A DNA stretch of 60,047 nucleotides, from NCBI GenBank assembly GCA_013115125.1, contig JABANN010000155.1:1-60047 (forward strand). Reading direction: 5' to 3'. The translations under genes were made by a program, and so were the position numbers. Below, in pieces: positions 18,398-30,292 of the stretch; the stretch's first letter is position 1; every line of letters begins with the position of its first letter. The notes beneath the pieces are model-generated. The model was not told the origin of the DNA. It did not search any database and saw only the letters and a program-made list of their open reading frames with translations. This DNA is from Perkinsus olseni. Taxonomy: Eukaryota > Perkinsozoa > Perkinsida.

Positions 18398-19863
18398 CTA
18401 AAAACGCGAGCTGAAGTCCCTTCCCCTTTGATACTTGTTTACGGGTATCCCCATAGCGATAAGGACTGTTGGAGCCACATCCCTGAACGATCGCTTTGAG
18501 TACAGCCCACAGCCCGAATGGTTACCTGACGCTCAACCATCCGCCCCACCCCTTATTTCCAGGCTTTCTCATCTTACGGTAGGGACTAGCGAATATGATG
18601 GGGACCTGCGTGTTTGCACGCATCCAAAGACCATGCCCCTTTCCGTACCTGGCGGAGCTAATTCGTGCAGGAATAGCGAGAAAGGGCAAGATACTCACCC
18701 TCCATGATCAGATGTGATGACGATGAGAGTCTCTCTCAGGAGCTTTTTTCCCGCAGTGCGGCGTGGATATCCTTCACGAGCCTGTCCTTGTACTTGACGC
18801 TGTTATAGTATCTAATACGTTACATGGAGGCTTTCAGGAAGGTGATCAGGCTTACTCTTCAGAACCCCAGAAAGATCTATGCCCAGCGTTATCAATCTGA
18901 CAGGGACAACGAGCTCCCATGGGAGTAGGAAAGCACTGCAAATATGTGTAACTTCCGAGCGGCCATGATATTTCCCTACCCCTGATAGTTGGATGAAGGC
19001 GAGGTGGGGAGGGTTCGGAGACTTGATCTGCTCGATGAGATTTTGCGCAGCATGATGGTCGCTTCTGTCTGAGACAATGATAGACAATTTGCCTGCGAAG
19101 ACCACAAGCAGGAGGAGAATTCGAAGTAGTCGGAGGATTACCGAAATGCTTGTGGTCAACGTTCTCATCGGCGAGGTTTCCTGACCATACGGAAGATGAG
19201 AATTCACTGCTGAATAACGTAAATTACCCAACCAGTCCCAACTATAGATGAATGCCGTCTTGATATTCTTGTTGTACTTCTTCAATACGTTGAATATCGT
19301 CGGAGGAATGCGTCCTGAGCTCTTCATTTACTCGACAAACGTTCTGTGATCGTACCTCGACCGCTCACTGAAGGCACCTTCCCATCAGTAAGATCCACCG
19401 AATTGAGGTGGGTATGGTCCCACTTATTAGTCAGGATACCCGTATCCGACGTTGTCATACCTGGGAGTCGGAGACTACTACTCGACCTGCGTGGTCAGAA
19501 TTTACCCGTTAGGATGGAAGCCCAGTTGGGAGCACTGTAAGTGGGATACTCTGCACGAGCGAGGTACTCGTAGCAGACTTTATTAGATTTGAGCATGTTC
19601 CTGGTAATGATGGTCCGAATAGCATAAGGTCGTTGAATCCTCCCGGTTCACCTTATGTATGGGGCCTGGCTGTCCGAAATGTTCCGCAAGTAATATCCAC
19701 CCAGACCATCCAGCCCAATGATGATCGCTCGCTTGAACTTCCCATTGGGCCATCCATCACCTGAGGTGACTCATCTTCCACTTGATCTCGCCTTCCCTTT
19801 CGTACCATCCACACCGATAAGGGCGAGGAGTTGGAAAAAAGTACGTAACAGGGCAACTGACAT
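18398..19863 (-). CDS. secreted type I phosphodiesterase-like enzyme, copy 2
   Basis: Same family as copy 1. The signal peptide starts MSVALLRTFFQLLALIGV and its first exon and intron are nearly identical to copy 1. Then come IIIGLDGLGG, YSAPNWASILTG (Ser nucleophile), MTTSDTGI, VITSDHGG and a C-terminus ending FSSRF with the stop at 18398-18400. Exon order matches copy 1. I found no break in the blocks I checked. Similarity to copy 1 is very high across the 5' 180 bases and lower further in, suggesting partial gene conversion. Confidence 0.7.
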
Positions 19864-21340
19864 TTCAGTAAGATGGGTACTGTCCAATAATGCACCCAAG
19901 TGAGGCTGATGAGATCATCAATCTTTACGTACCACATCCACCCACAGGATTCGTCCTCGTCCTTACGGCAGCTCATAGCCGTTGCATGCGCTTTTACCTC
20001 GGTGCGACGTGCTGTGCACTCAATTTGTGCGGACAAGTTGTGCGCCTTGTAACCTTGCACTCGCGTTCATCCCCTCTCTTGCTCAGCTCTTGTAGGCTCC
20101 ATAATCAGAGGGGATGCTTCGGCTACGAATCCTGTGTGTGGATGGATCTGGTAGCGGAAAACAAAGAGTTGAGAGTTCCCTAGAAGAGCTGAGGATGGGA
20201 GGGGGTGCACGTGAGTGCAGAGACAGGAGGCGCACAACTTATACGGCGCGAGGAGCAATCCCGCACAAACAGACCGGAACGTGAATGGTGTCCGGCAGAG
20301 TGCCCCGGGGACAAACTGGCGCCTTGCCTCCCTTTCAGCCTATCCAGCTCGTCCACTGATCCTTGCCATAAGCAAAACTCATCGCTATTCAATCGGCGTA
20401 GTGTTGCCTGTGATTATTCCTGCCATGATTGTGCTCCGTAGCCGCCCGACAGACAGCGCACAAAGCACGAAGTCAGCCCTTGCACTATAGTAACAGCTAT
20501 CCCCTCAGCCCTCACCTTAATGGGGAGTGTGAGTAACTTCGGGAGCTCTAACTCATAGGGCTCTCTTCTGAGTTCCCAAAACTTGGAACGTCAACAGGCG
20601 TGTTTGTTAGTGCCTGAAATTCAGTTCCGTAACAGTCGTCGCTGAACGTTCAATTCTTTAGCTGCATTGTCCGGGGTACTTATCAACGAACAGGCACCTT
20701 TCGAGAAGAATTCCTGTCTCGGAGAGTCCGAATGGGGGCGTGACAGATCCACTACATCGGGGTTCTGTGTGTTTGACTACAATATGCGAAAAAGGAAGAC
20801 GTCTACGGGAGTAGAGTTGAAGCGAGTCTGAGACTCAGACTCCGAGTCAGCTTGTCTGACTGAGAAGGGTTGAGGAGGTGATCGTTGGTTTGCCGCGGAG
20901 ACCTCCAATGTCCGAAATCCTCCGGGTCTAGGCCGTTGCATATTCTATTAGAAACACCCCAGCTCGTCGATCCATTTCGTCCGAATACTGCTACAGCCTG
21001 TAGCCTACAGGCACGACTCATGCCTGTAGCAACTCGTGCTCGTGCCGCACGAGCATCAACAGCGCACTCACGAAATAACAATTTATCAGCGGTAGGGGAC
21101 GATGTATGCGCCCTGAATGTAATGCTGATTACCCAAACTTACGTGATGAGCGGCATCGAAAGACTTGGTAAACGCAACAAGCATTTTGAAAAACCGGAAA
21201 AGAACCGGCAGACACCAAAGCCTCTCATAGGGAAGGCCCCCTGGGAAGCGAGTTCCAATATAAGGAGTGATTACTAATAAAGATGGGGTGATTTCATATC
21301 AACAATGAATGCCTATCATCCAAAATGAAAAGTGTCTCCT
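19864..21340. other. gene-poor stretch rich in inverted repeats
   Basis: I see no convincing gene. Plus-strand frames of up to 130 residues exist (20885-21277) but show no family signal and cross inverted repeats. It includes a palindrome at 21037-21055 and imperfect ones near 20827-20865 and 21000-21029. Confidence 0.5.
21037..21055. repeat. palindrome, 9-bp arms, 1-base centre
   Basis: TGCTCGTGC-C-GCACGAGCA, perfect. Confidence 0.92.
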
Positions 21341-23043
21341 CTAAAAAAGTGAGCTGAAGTCCCCTCCTCTTTGGAACTCGCCCACGGGTATCCCCATAGC
21401 GCCAAGGACTGTTGGAGCCACGTCTCTGGAGGACCAGTGTTCACATGCCGAGCCAACAGTGCAAATGCCTACTTGATGTCCAACCACCCGCTCAATCCAT
21501 CCGGGCCGGACTTCTTCATAAAACGGTAAGGGCTGAAAAATATGATGGGGACCTCCGCTGTGTAACGCATCCATTCGCTATGCCCTTTCTTGTACCTGGG
21601 AATAGTTCCCAGCTGGACTGATCTGCAGCTAGCCTTCGAGGAGCCGTAGTCCACTTACCCTCCATGGTCAGATGTGATCACGATGAGGGTCTCCTTCGCA
21701 ATCTCTTTCACCCTAAGTGTACCAACGATGTTAACTATGATCTCTTCCATGTGCTTGAGGGCAGCATAATATCTGCGAAAAAATCCATGCCAAAACAAAA
21801 TGCCTACCGTCCTATCTCGTTGAATGAGAAAGGGTTCGAGTCTTACTCGTCCGAGCCCCAGGAAAACGTATGACCCGCGTTGTCAACCTGACAGGAGAGA
21901 GCTGTGATGCCGTCAAAGCAGTGATTCACCATGATAAATCACCGTGATTCAGCATCACAGTGATGCTGCCGCAGCGTCGCTGCGCCACAGCAGCTGTGGG
22001 CCTTCCATGATGGTTGTCCAATGGTAACGCAACAGAGCAATTCTCAGCGACGTACATGAGTCGCAAGGAAGAAAATAGAGTATACCGATTGTTTCTCATG
22101 AAGCAATGGAGCTTTCCTATCGGCGATGTCGTTTGCATTTACCTATCGGAGTCTAGAGGAACAGTCCCACCTCAGACAGTTGAATGAAGGCGAGGTGAGG
22201 CGGGTTGTCTGAGTTGAGTTGCTCTATGAGATCATCAGCTGTCTTGCCATCGTCATCATTGCCTGAGTCGATCGGACGAAATATGTGCAGGAAACAACGA
22301 CAACCGACTACTCATGAAGTGGTGGTCAAGACTCTTCTCGTCCACGAGTTTATCTAGCACAACAAAGCCTGCCCCCATCGCCCATCGAGTGTGAACCTAC
22401 CCAACCACTTCCAACTGTAGACCGATGCAGTCCTGATATCCTTGTTGTACTTCTTCGCCACGCTGAAGAACGTCGGGGGCAGTTGGCCTGAGATTTTAGT
22501 GTTCTGGCATCCACAGCAATGGTTCTTGAAGAATGACGCGAAACCTCCTTACCTGGTCCACTCACTGGGGGCACCCTGTCATCAAATAGACTTTGAGGGT
22601 CAAGAGCATCGACGCGCCACTTATTATTCAGAATACCCGTTTCTGACGGGGTCATGCCTGCCAATCGAACACTGTTCGCCGAACAGTGTTAGCAAACCTC
22701 TCCCACCCGTCAGGACAGCAACCCAGTTTGGAGCACTGTCGAGAGGGTACTCCGTACGAGCGAGAAGGTTATAGCAGGCTGCGGGGGAGTTGATGATGTC
22801 CCTGAGGAAAACACCGTCGGGGTCAGAGTGTTGATTAATATTCCTTATGTACCACAGCTTGGGTGTTAGTGTCCGGTCCATGTATTTCAAATAGTTCCCG
22901 CCCAGACCATCGATTCCAATGATGATCGCCCGCTTGAACTTCCCATTGGGCCATCCATCCCCTCCCGCCGAGTTGTCCGTAGTACCACTCACGCCGATGG
23001 GAGCGGTGACGAGGAATAGAACGCGTAGCAGAAGAGTCGACAT
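21341..23043 (-). CDS. secreted type I phosphodiesterase-like enzyme, copy 3
   Basis: The signal peptide starts MSTLLLRVLFLVTAPIGVSG. Then GDGWPNGKFKRAIIIGIDG, DSAPNWVAVLTG, MTPSETGILNNKWRV, AEVPIIFFSPYRF and the end DVAPTVLGAMGIP...FSSLF with the stop at 21341-21343. Unlike copies 1 and 2, the segment after the signal peptide is read straight through without the first intron. An intron at 21900-22140 is long and packed with inverted repeats. The intron after VLTG carries an 11-bp-arm palindrome. Active-site Asp, Ser and His positions are kept in the parts I can read. A longer in-frame ATG exists upstream (23094), but the signal peptide favours 23043. Confidence 0.7.
21905..22140. repeat. intron segment with nested inverted repeats
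   Basis: Repeated GTGATTCA/TGATCACG-like and CAGCATCACAGTGATGCTG, AGCGTCGCT and CACAGCAGCTGTG elements lie next to one another inside an intron of copy 3. Confidence 0.7.
22668..22690. repeat. palindrome, 11-bp arms, 1-base centre
   Basis: AACACTGTTCG-C-CGAACAGTGTT, perfect, inside an intron of phosphodiesterase copy 3. Confidence 0.92.
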
Positions 23044-24178
23044 TACTCTGAGATTGATACTGGGACCCAGGTAAGACTTGGTAACCCCTGACAATTGGAC
23101 TCAGTCAGCTCTTTGTGTTCGTTCCCGCACACCCTAGAGAGGCCTCTTGTGGAGACGCGACGCCGTGCTCACGGTGCTTAATCGGACAGCAGGAGATTGC
23201 GGTACTCGGTTATCGCTACACGCGAGTGCGAATTCTCAAAGTTACATTGAGAAGGATGAAGTCTGTACCTATCAATGATGCCTGATCATCAGGCATCGTC
23301 AGCCTGACGATAGCATGCCGATCATCCGGACATAACTGTCCCCGGGACAGCGAGAGCGATTGAACGCATGCGCTCACTCTTCGTCACGCAGAACCTACGC
23401 TAGTGTGACTTCCGAAATCTTCCACTGATCGCCCGACCGCTGTTTTCCGGTAAAAGATAGGTTTGAGCTACTAGCTACTATTACTTCTAGGAGGGAACTC
23501 CTTGAAGCAGCGGAGGAGTAGGAAGGAATCTTCAAGAGTCGTGATCGTTCGGCAATTCGGTTCTAAAAACCGACCCGGGCCGGATCATCCGATTCGGCAC
23601 GCCGGTCTTGCAGTGAAGTGACCCGGAATTGACATATGAGAGGTGCTGTACGCAAGCTGGGAATTCGGTTTCACAATCACTGGTGAGATATTCGTAAAAA
23701 GGATGAAGTTATAGCGGATGTTTTTCCCGCTATCTACGAGGGGTCATCCCCATATACGCCCGGAGATTCTAGTTCCTGCTCAGTGCGCACACTCTCCGAT
23801 GTGGCGCATGAAAACCACAGACTGGCCTTCCTAGTCCACCAACGGCCGTCGACGCTGCTGCCTCGAATACCCTTCTTATTGACAGAGACTTGGAGGGGTA
23901 CTCCTGTTTGTCGAGGGGTGCCACGGACCGTGGCCCACGGTACAGGGGCACCACTTCCAGACAAACGATTGAGAAAATCGTGAGCGGGCTGCGGCTCTCG
24001 AGCTGAGGAATGCTACCGAACGACGCTTGGCGAGTGTCCGCCGGACCCGTGGTTTGCTTAGGGGAACCCTCACAGATCACCGCTCCAATGGCCTGGACCC
24101 CGAGACAGAGCGGACCGAAAATAGCGGACACCGGAAGGGGATTCCATCACGGAATGTGGTGAATCTACGCATCTGTCT
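23044..24178. other. gene-poor stretch
   Basis: No gene is recognised. It probably holds the promoter of copy 3. Two adjacent palindromes lie at 23277-23308. Frames near 23730-24130 on both strands are shadow-like and match nothing I know. Confidence 0.5.
23277..23308. repeat. two adjacent palindromes with 1-base centres
   Basis: GATGCCTGAT-C-ATCAGGCATC is followed without gap by GTCAG-C-CTGAC. Both are perfect. Confidence 0.93.
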
Positions 24179-24283
24179 CAGGGTGGCCCAGCGGGGAAGA
24201 ATGCTATTCTTTCTTACCGGGAATCCCGGAAATGCCCGGGAATGGGAAGAATGATCCATTCTTCCCACTTTTGGGCCACCCTG
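24179..24283. mobile_element. hAT-type MITE, 105 bp
   Basis: Terminal inverted repeats CAGGGTGGCCCA and TGGGCCACCCTG bound a 105-base element flanked by a perfect 8-base target duplication, ATCTGTCT (24171-24178 and 24284-24291). Eight-base duplications and CAGGG termini are typical of the hAT superfamily. The interior is itself largely inverted-repeat (GGGAAGAATG... and its complement) and has no coding capacity, so it depends on a transposase elsewhere. The perfect duplication suggests recent insertion. Confidence 0.85.
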
Positions 24284-24605
24284 ATCTGTCTCGTTATACT
24301 CCGGAGAGCCCTAATATGTCCCTGGTAGGTGCCCCGCGACTGGGACTCGGCCATGGCGCATACCGGAGTGCAGGGGTCGCTCCTTTGACCGTATCATGAC
24401 AAGATATTACGACGGCTCACACACATCTTCAGCATCATTGATGAGCTCGGCGTAGCGCGGATGCAGTTGACATGTAACATGTCACATGTTGGACCGATGG
24501 TGTATTATCTGTCGCGCAGGTTTTCCTCCGTCAAAGCCATGTCCATTTGGTGAGAAGTGAATGATGATGTTTCACACTGAGCACAGGTTGCTGCTCAGTG
24601 TTGAC

Positions 24606-24620
24606 TCGATTCGGAATCGA
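24606..24620. repeat. palindrome, 7-bp arms, 1-base centre
   Basis: TCGATTC-G-GAATCGA just upstream of the methyltransferase gene. Confidence 0.85.
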
Positions 24621-24658
24621 CGTAGGTTACCGTCGATTCCCTGGATAGCCCATGCCCA

Positions 24659-26585
24659 ATGGTTCAAGAGACTTCCACAGTACTTGCTTGGATCCAGCCC
24701 TCAATCACGTGGCCACTCCTCCTACTGCCAATCGTCAATTCGCTCGTCCTCGAGCCCTCACCTCGTCATCATCCACGAGTACTTCCCTGCAGCCACGAAA
24801 TTTCCTCGGCAAGATGTGTCAGGATACCCTCACCTGTGCCGCATCTTGAACGTACCGGTGTAAATGTCGTATCTTTCAACCTCATCAACGACAGGCCGAG
24901 CTCGGCAGAGGTGACTTTGGCGATCTTCAAGGTCTCTCGGTCCACTTCGCGTGAGGAGAGCGATCACTGGATGGGACAGGGCCAAGGTGTCGACTACCCT
25001 CTACTTCTCTCGAGTATCTTCAATAACTACTTCAACGGCCTTCCAATAGTCGATAAGTTCGAGGACGCGTGCATTGGACACTTCGGAGTCGCTGAGATCT
25101 GCTTGCAAGGATTCTCCGTCTTCCATCGGAATCGAACTATGCAGATTGAAATACCCATGCTCAACGCTGGCGAGTATCACATTGAGGTTTGGGAACAGGA
25201 AGATACCACAGCGCACAGCGAAGAATCTAGCGTGCTATTTGTAGACAAATTCAAAGGCCATGATGTCGCTCGTAAGATGGTCCCCACTCGGGCGGAGGAG
25301 GTTGCCGGGGTGGCTAATTTGGAGTTTTGGTTGGACTATTCGGACCAGGTATCCTTTTGGTGGGCTCATCACTTCGGTTTGGAGCGTCAAACTCTATCCT
25401 GGCTGGAGATGTTCGACGAAGCCTTCGAAGCCGCTCGGCCTCTGATCGACCGTGGGGGTCAAATAATAGAATTTGGGGTGGCTCACGGACGGAGTCTTGC
25501 ACGTCTGGGAGAAAACGCCCGGCGGTTGAATCGAACCGTGGTCGGCTTTGATGCCTTTCGAGGCTTGCCGGAAGCTTGGGGGCCGAAGTTCGATACCCCA
25601 GGGCTCTTCGACATGGGTGGAGTCATTCCGGCTAGGGTCTTACGAGAGGATAATATCGCAATCAAAGTTGGCCTCTTCCGAGACACGATACCACTACTCG
25701 ACTGGGGGGCGCCGGATGCCTTTGTTTCCTTCCTACATGTCGACTGTGACATCTACTCATCAGCATTACAGATTCTCACCACTGTTGGCTGCCTTTTACA
25801 AAAAGGCAGCGTTGTGGTATTCGATGAGCTATTCAACATGCAAGGTGAGTCCGGGGGGAGAGCGTCTTCTTTTTGTTAACGGGAGATCCCGAAGGACCGG
25901 GAGAATCCCCAATAGTCTCAGCAAGAGCGATCTGCACTACCTCGTTGTAGTAGGCATAGGTAGAGTGGCCTGAGGCCACTGGCCTCATAGTGAACAAGAT
26001 AGAGCAGATAGAAAGTAGAGAAGTCGAAATGATGGGAGTTGATCACGGGACGCTAGTATGAATCATACTGTATGATGAACACTAGCTTGATCATACTACG
26101 AGCAAGCTAGCGATCACACGGTTCAATTGTGTTATGTAGACAGCGCAGATCACAGCAAACAAGCTGCCACTGGCTTAGGTACCTACACTGCACGGAACAA
26201 CACTCGCACTCCCTGGTGGGAAGATGGAGAGTTCCTGGCGCTTCAGCACTCTATGCAACTACTAGGCCTCGAGTTCGAACCCTTGCCCAGTCGTTTATAT
26301 TTTGAACAGGCAGTTCCTTTGGTGGTCACCAGAGCTGCTCCCAGTGAAGTCTGTGATACTACCCGGCATGAGATGATGGGTATCCAGATTGCAGCGGAGG
26401 GCTCAGAGGCTGTCAACGCTCTGCTCAGCATTCGTCTTACAGCCGCTCATTTGATCCAAGAGTGGTCAGGTGATCCACCGGACAACCTCAAGGGCGTCTT
26501 CGACAGTGCAATCGATCGTGATACGGCAGAGGGTATGCTCAGGCGTGCGTTGCGTGATGTAGTGCCTGATAACAACTTTCAATGA
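24659..26585 (+). CDS. TylF/macrocin-O-methyltransferase-like protein with extra N-terminal domain
   Basis: A class I SAM-dependent methyltransferase of the TylF type (these act on sugars or related hydroxyls in bacteria; the substrate here is unknown). The second half carries IIEFGVAHGRSLARLG (SAM-binding motif I), VVGFDAFRGLPEAWG, FDMGGVIP, FLHVDCDIYSSA and VVVFDELFN (metal-binding Asp/Glu region). Exon 1 is 24659-25844. A 379-base intron follows, and exon 2 (26224-26585) begins DGEFLALQHSMQLLG. The total is 515 residues in phase. The first 200 residues form a separate domain of unknown role with a beta-rich end (AGEYHIEVWEQED). The true start could be a little downstream of 24659. It sits on the plus strand inside the minus-strand phosphodiesterase array. 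Its single-exon body differs from the intron-rich neighbours, which fits lateral acquisition, but that is an inference. Confidence 0.75.
25788..25810. repeat. inverted repeat inside coding sequence
   Basis: GCTGCCTTTT and AAAAGGCAGC, 3 bases apart, within the methyltransferase exon encoding VGCLLQKGSV. Confidence 0.85.
25925..26150 (+). repeat. intron-borne repeat shared with CDC27 intron
   Basis: Within the methyltransferase intron. It shares CTACCTCGTTGTAG/CTATCTCGTCGCGG, AGAGCAGATAGAAAGT, GCTAGTATGA and GTTATGTAGACAG-like blocks, in the same order, with the CDC27 intron at 43634-43800. This copy is expanded by inverted repeats (palindrome at 25964-25980, AGTGGCCT-G-AGGCCACT). Confidence 0.65.
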
Positions 26586-28884
26586 GTACCGCAATGTCTG
26601 GTTAAGTTGATCAATTATTTATCATCAATCCCTTGCACGACCCAGGCGAGGTGACGATTACTCATGAACTCACGACTGGTTGTTTGTGGTATTCTACTGT
26701 ACTCAGCAAGTGGTCGAACAGACGCGTGAGTGAGCATGAGGACCGCCAGATTGGAGTCATTACTTTTTACTCAGGTACGCGTCACAAGGAGACGATCGGC
26801 CATCAGTTGTTGGTACACTATCGACGCCGGTCGTAGAGTGGGACTTTGCTCCTATTCAGGTGTCGCTGATCCGAACAACCCGCGCGTTACCCTGGAGCAA
26901 GATGGAAGTACCCCGGCCTTTATCAACAGTATTTGGAGTATGATCTCTCCTAGATGCTTCTCCTATGGAGGTTGAACTCATCGCAAAGGAAGAGGGAGGT
27001 TCGTTTCGAATTCATCTCTGAAATTACGATTGGCTGACCTCAGCGCCAGCGGACCAGGACTCGTCGGTGCCTAGCAACGCTGAGGTCGATGGGACGAGGT
27101 GCGTTCAAGCGGACGAATCGGGTCCTCTGCGGGGCCTCTAAGGCTATGTCTTCAGATTCAGTGCTGGGAGCTTCTTCGGCTGGACCGAGAAGCGATGCCG
27201 CCTTACGGTACACTGCCTTGCATAATAATGCTCACAACGCCGTGCTCAGTGTTACGCCTCGACTAAGCAGGACGTAGAGGGCAACGTTATGAACGCCGCC
27301 ATGTGGAGTAATGATCACAACTCCTCCAGAACTTGCTGCATCTGCCTCAACTCCGGGGCAATCAATGACGATACATGTCGGGAGGATGTGAGTTCGGAGC
27401 GTACCCTCTACTCTCCTCATTTGCTCCCATTAGTGCCGATACTACCTTCCTTTCATGCAACATGACTGGCAGCGAGTAGTGTTTCTCACGACATGTCATC
27501 GGATGTGTGATGAGGTCCATTTTCTGAGGGCTGGCCTGCAGGAGCCCTAGCCCGCCCAGCGACTCCTCAGTGTCTGTCCTCAGCGCTTGTGATTCTCGTT
27601 GACAGCCTCAGTGGTCGAACTTGTTGTGTTCATAAATTACGAATCGTGGTAGCACTGGAGCTCTTATTTCATCGTGGTTGAGCTGAGCAGCCCCTGCTAA
27701 TCGCCCTTGAGCAAGCATTGTTCGACAATGGTATCAGCTCGATGTTGACCTTCCTTATGACGCACTCGCTCACTTCAACCTCGGAGATTCGATCAATGGT
27801 CTGGGCTCAAATTCAGCCTATGGACCTCGAAAGATAGGGCGCGGTCGGCGCAGGACTGCAACGGTAAGCATCCATCGGCGGCACTGTTGCTCCCACACCG
27901 GACAACAAATTCTTAGAAAATCGAGGTTTTTCAGCATTTTGTCCTTTCGTGATATTATTTTGCCACGAGGCCTCAGTGAGTATGTTTATATGCTGTACCG
28001 GATATGCCCTCCAAGTTCGAAGGCATTACTCTTCATAAGTTCGCAAAAAATTCTCAGAAAATCACGGCTTAGCACGGGCAATGAAATCGCACGTTTTAGT
28101 AGTAACTTGTAATTACATTCAGATTTGATCCGAACGGCGTACGGCACTGGAGAGAGCATCTGAGAATCAGCCTGATCTCGAGTCCTGGTTAAGATGAAGT
28201 CCTACCATGTACAGGAGGTAGGTGGGGGTGCAGCGCTTGACACTTCGGAAGACGTATGGCCAACTAGCGCCTGCGAGGTTGCCCAACCTGAACCAGGATG
28301 CCCGACTCGATACAGGATGCCCAGTGTCGAGTATCTCCGATTTACAACTCACTTGAAACCTCTGCCTACGGGGACTGGACGTCGCGACGGACCTGAAGGC
28401 AGTGAGGGTAACAAGGGACGACACCGACTGCCCTCCCAGCTGCCTTACGCCAGCAGTTCCTGCGTTTGGTTGCTCACAGCGGGTACACAGTGGATGTGGA
28501 TGTATTGTTGACCATTAGGAAGGGGCGCTCCGGTAGACTGACACCGTCATCGAAGCTCGTGAAATCTTCAAAGTAATTTGGACCAAATTTAGTACTCAAG
28601 CAGCTCCACCCCAGGCTGCGCAGTGGAAGAGCGGCTCTACAAGTTGTGTCATGGGGAGAGAGTCCTACATGTCGAACACAAGAGACGTTTAGAGGCGTAA
28701 GGAAGCTGAGATTGTTTTTCGATCAACCTGATGGCTTTTCCATCGGTTTAAGATCATGAAATAAGATGAAAAAATTGGGCGGTTAACGAAGCAGGATCTG
28801 GTGATAGGATCTGGATACACGCATGAAAGAGCTGAACCAGCTGAACCAATGAGGAGACTTTGTTCCACGAGGGAATAAAAATGT
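26586..28884. other. gene-poor stretch after the methyltransferase
   Basis: At 26633-26836 a plus-strand frame reads DRQIGVITFYSGTRHK, reminiscent of the C-terminal core of SF1 helicases but too short to trust. 27660-28300 is present again at 31453-32110. Otherwise I see nothing. Confidence 0.4.
27660..28300. repeat. segmental duplication B, copy 1
   Basis: Highly similar to 31453-32110 (shared GTTGAGCTGAGCAGCCCCTG, GCCACGAGGCC and CATGTACAGGAGGT landmarks). Copy 2 has a small palindromic addition near 31991. Confidence 0.85.
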
Positions 28885-30292
28885 CTAAAACCGATAGCTA
28901 TGATCTCTCCCTGCTTGATATCTTGTCACGGGGATTCCCATGGCTCCGAGGCCCGATGGAGCTACAGTACTTCCCTGAAGGAACACCGTTCGTAAGATGA
29001 GGCTTCGTGAAGGAGAGTTACTTGATGTCCAACCACCCACCCCAATCAGAATCTCCGGGGACTTCAATTGGGTTGCGAACATTGCTGAATGAAATATGGA
29101 CCTGCGCAGTCGGTAGCATCCACACTTCATGCCCGTTCCTGTATCTGAGAGAATGTTCTGGTATTCTACGTCTGCAACACAGAGCCCCTCACCCTCCATG
29201 ATTGGATGTTATCACAATAAGAGTCTCGAAAGCGTCCGATCTCCTCAATACCGCATCTCAGATCTCTCCTATTATTCCGTCGATACGCTTTAGTGCTTGG
29301 TAGTATCTGGGTGATGACTCAGCTGAGGCCTGATGGCTGTTGGTGATTGGAATGGTCAGGCTTACTCATCCGAGCCGTAGTAAGTCGCACGACCGGCGAT
29401 GGCAAGCTGAGAAGAGATCGATTTATCAAAGAGATTGTGTAATCGAGCAAACAATGACCCACCCCAGAAAGCTGAATGAACGATAGATGAGGGAAGTCGT
29501 TGGACTCCAGTAAAGCGATGAGTGATCTCGAGATTGTCTCATCGTCGGCAGTGCCTGGAGCGATCACCGAGAAGGTGATCATCCTTCGAGAGCGGGAGCA
29601 AATGAGGTATTACCTACGACGTCTTGAGCGTCCTCCCCGAGTTCACCTGAGAGCACAAGAACGGAGCGAGCTTTCGGCTGGGAAATGTATTACTCAACAC
29701 CGGCGAACTGACAAAATATGCCGTCCTGATGTCTTCGTCGAACTCCTTCGCTATGCTGAATATCGTAGGTAGCGGTCTTTTCTCTGAGATTATCATGTCT
29801 CGGAATCATACGGTTTCCGATATCACTTCGGCCGCTGATTGGAGGGGTTCCTGTATCAGTGAGAAAGGCTGGGTTGAGATAATAACGGTACCAATCATCA
29901 TTCACGATGCCCGTCTCCGCTGGCGTCATACCTGAGAGTCTGAGGCTGTTGCTAGAACAGTGTGGCTGAACTCCAACCAGTCAGAGTAGATGCCCAGGTA
30001 GGTAAGGTCGAAGGAGGATACACCGTACGAGCGAGATGGTTGAAGCAAGATCGGTCAGAGTTGAGCATCTCCCTGAAAGGCTTCATCAGAGGTCCGAATT
30101 TCTCTCGAATGTGTACCATAGGTGAGGTGCTTGGTCATCGCTAGCGTTCGTGAAATAGTTCCCACCGAGACCATCAACCCCAATGATGATGGCCTGTGTA
30201 TATTTGGCATTGGGCCACCTGTCTGCCCTCATACCATTCACCGTGACAAGAGCCATGAGCTGTGATAGAGTGAGAAGGTGAGTGGCTGGCAT
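28885..30292 (-). CDS. secreted type I phosphodiesterase-like enzyme, copy 4
   Basis: The signal peptide starts MPATHLLTLSQLMALVTV. Then WPNAKYTQAIIIGVDGLGG, STLPTWASTLTG, the KNRE-type tail and the end with RDHSYRF, stop at 28885-28887. This copy and copy 5 form a subgroup: the Asn of the SAPNW block is Thr (PTW), and the C-terminal pieces differ from copies 1-3 and 7. The metal Asp in VDGLGG is kept. Exon joins are followed only in part, so intactness is not proven. Confidence 0.62.

Noticed and set aside
26265-26300. B-box-like GAGTTCGAACCC in methyltransferase exon 2
   Set aside because: It lies in clean coding sequence (LEFEPLPSRL) with no intron. A chance match.
26633-26836. SF1 helicase fragment
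   Set aside because: One short motif (IGVITFYSG) in a 67-residue frame. No other helicase motif nearby.
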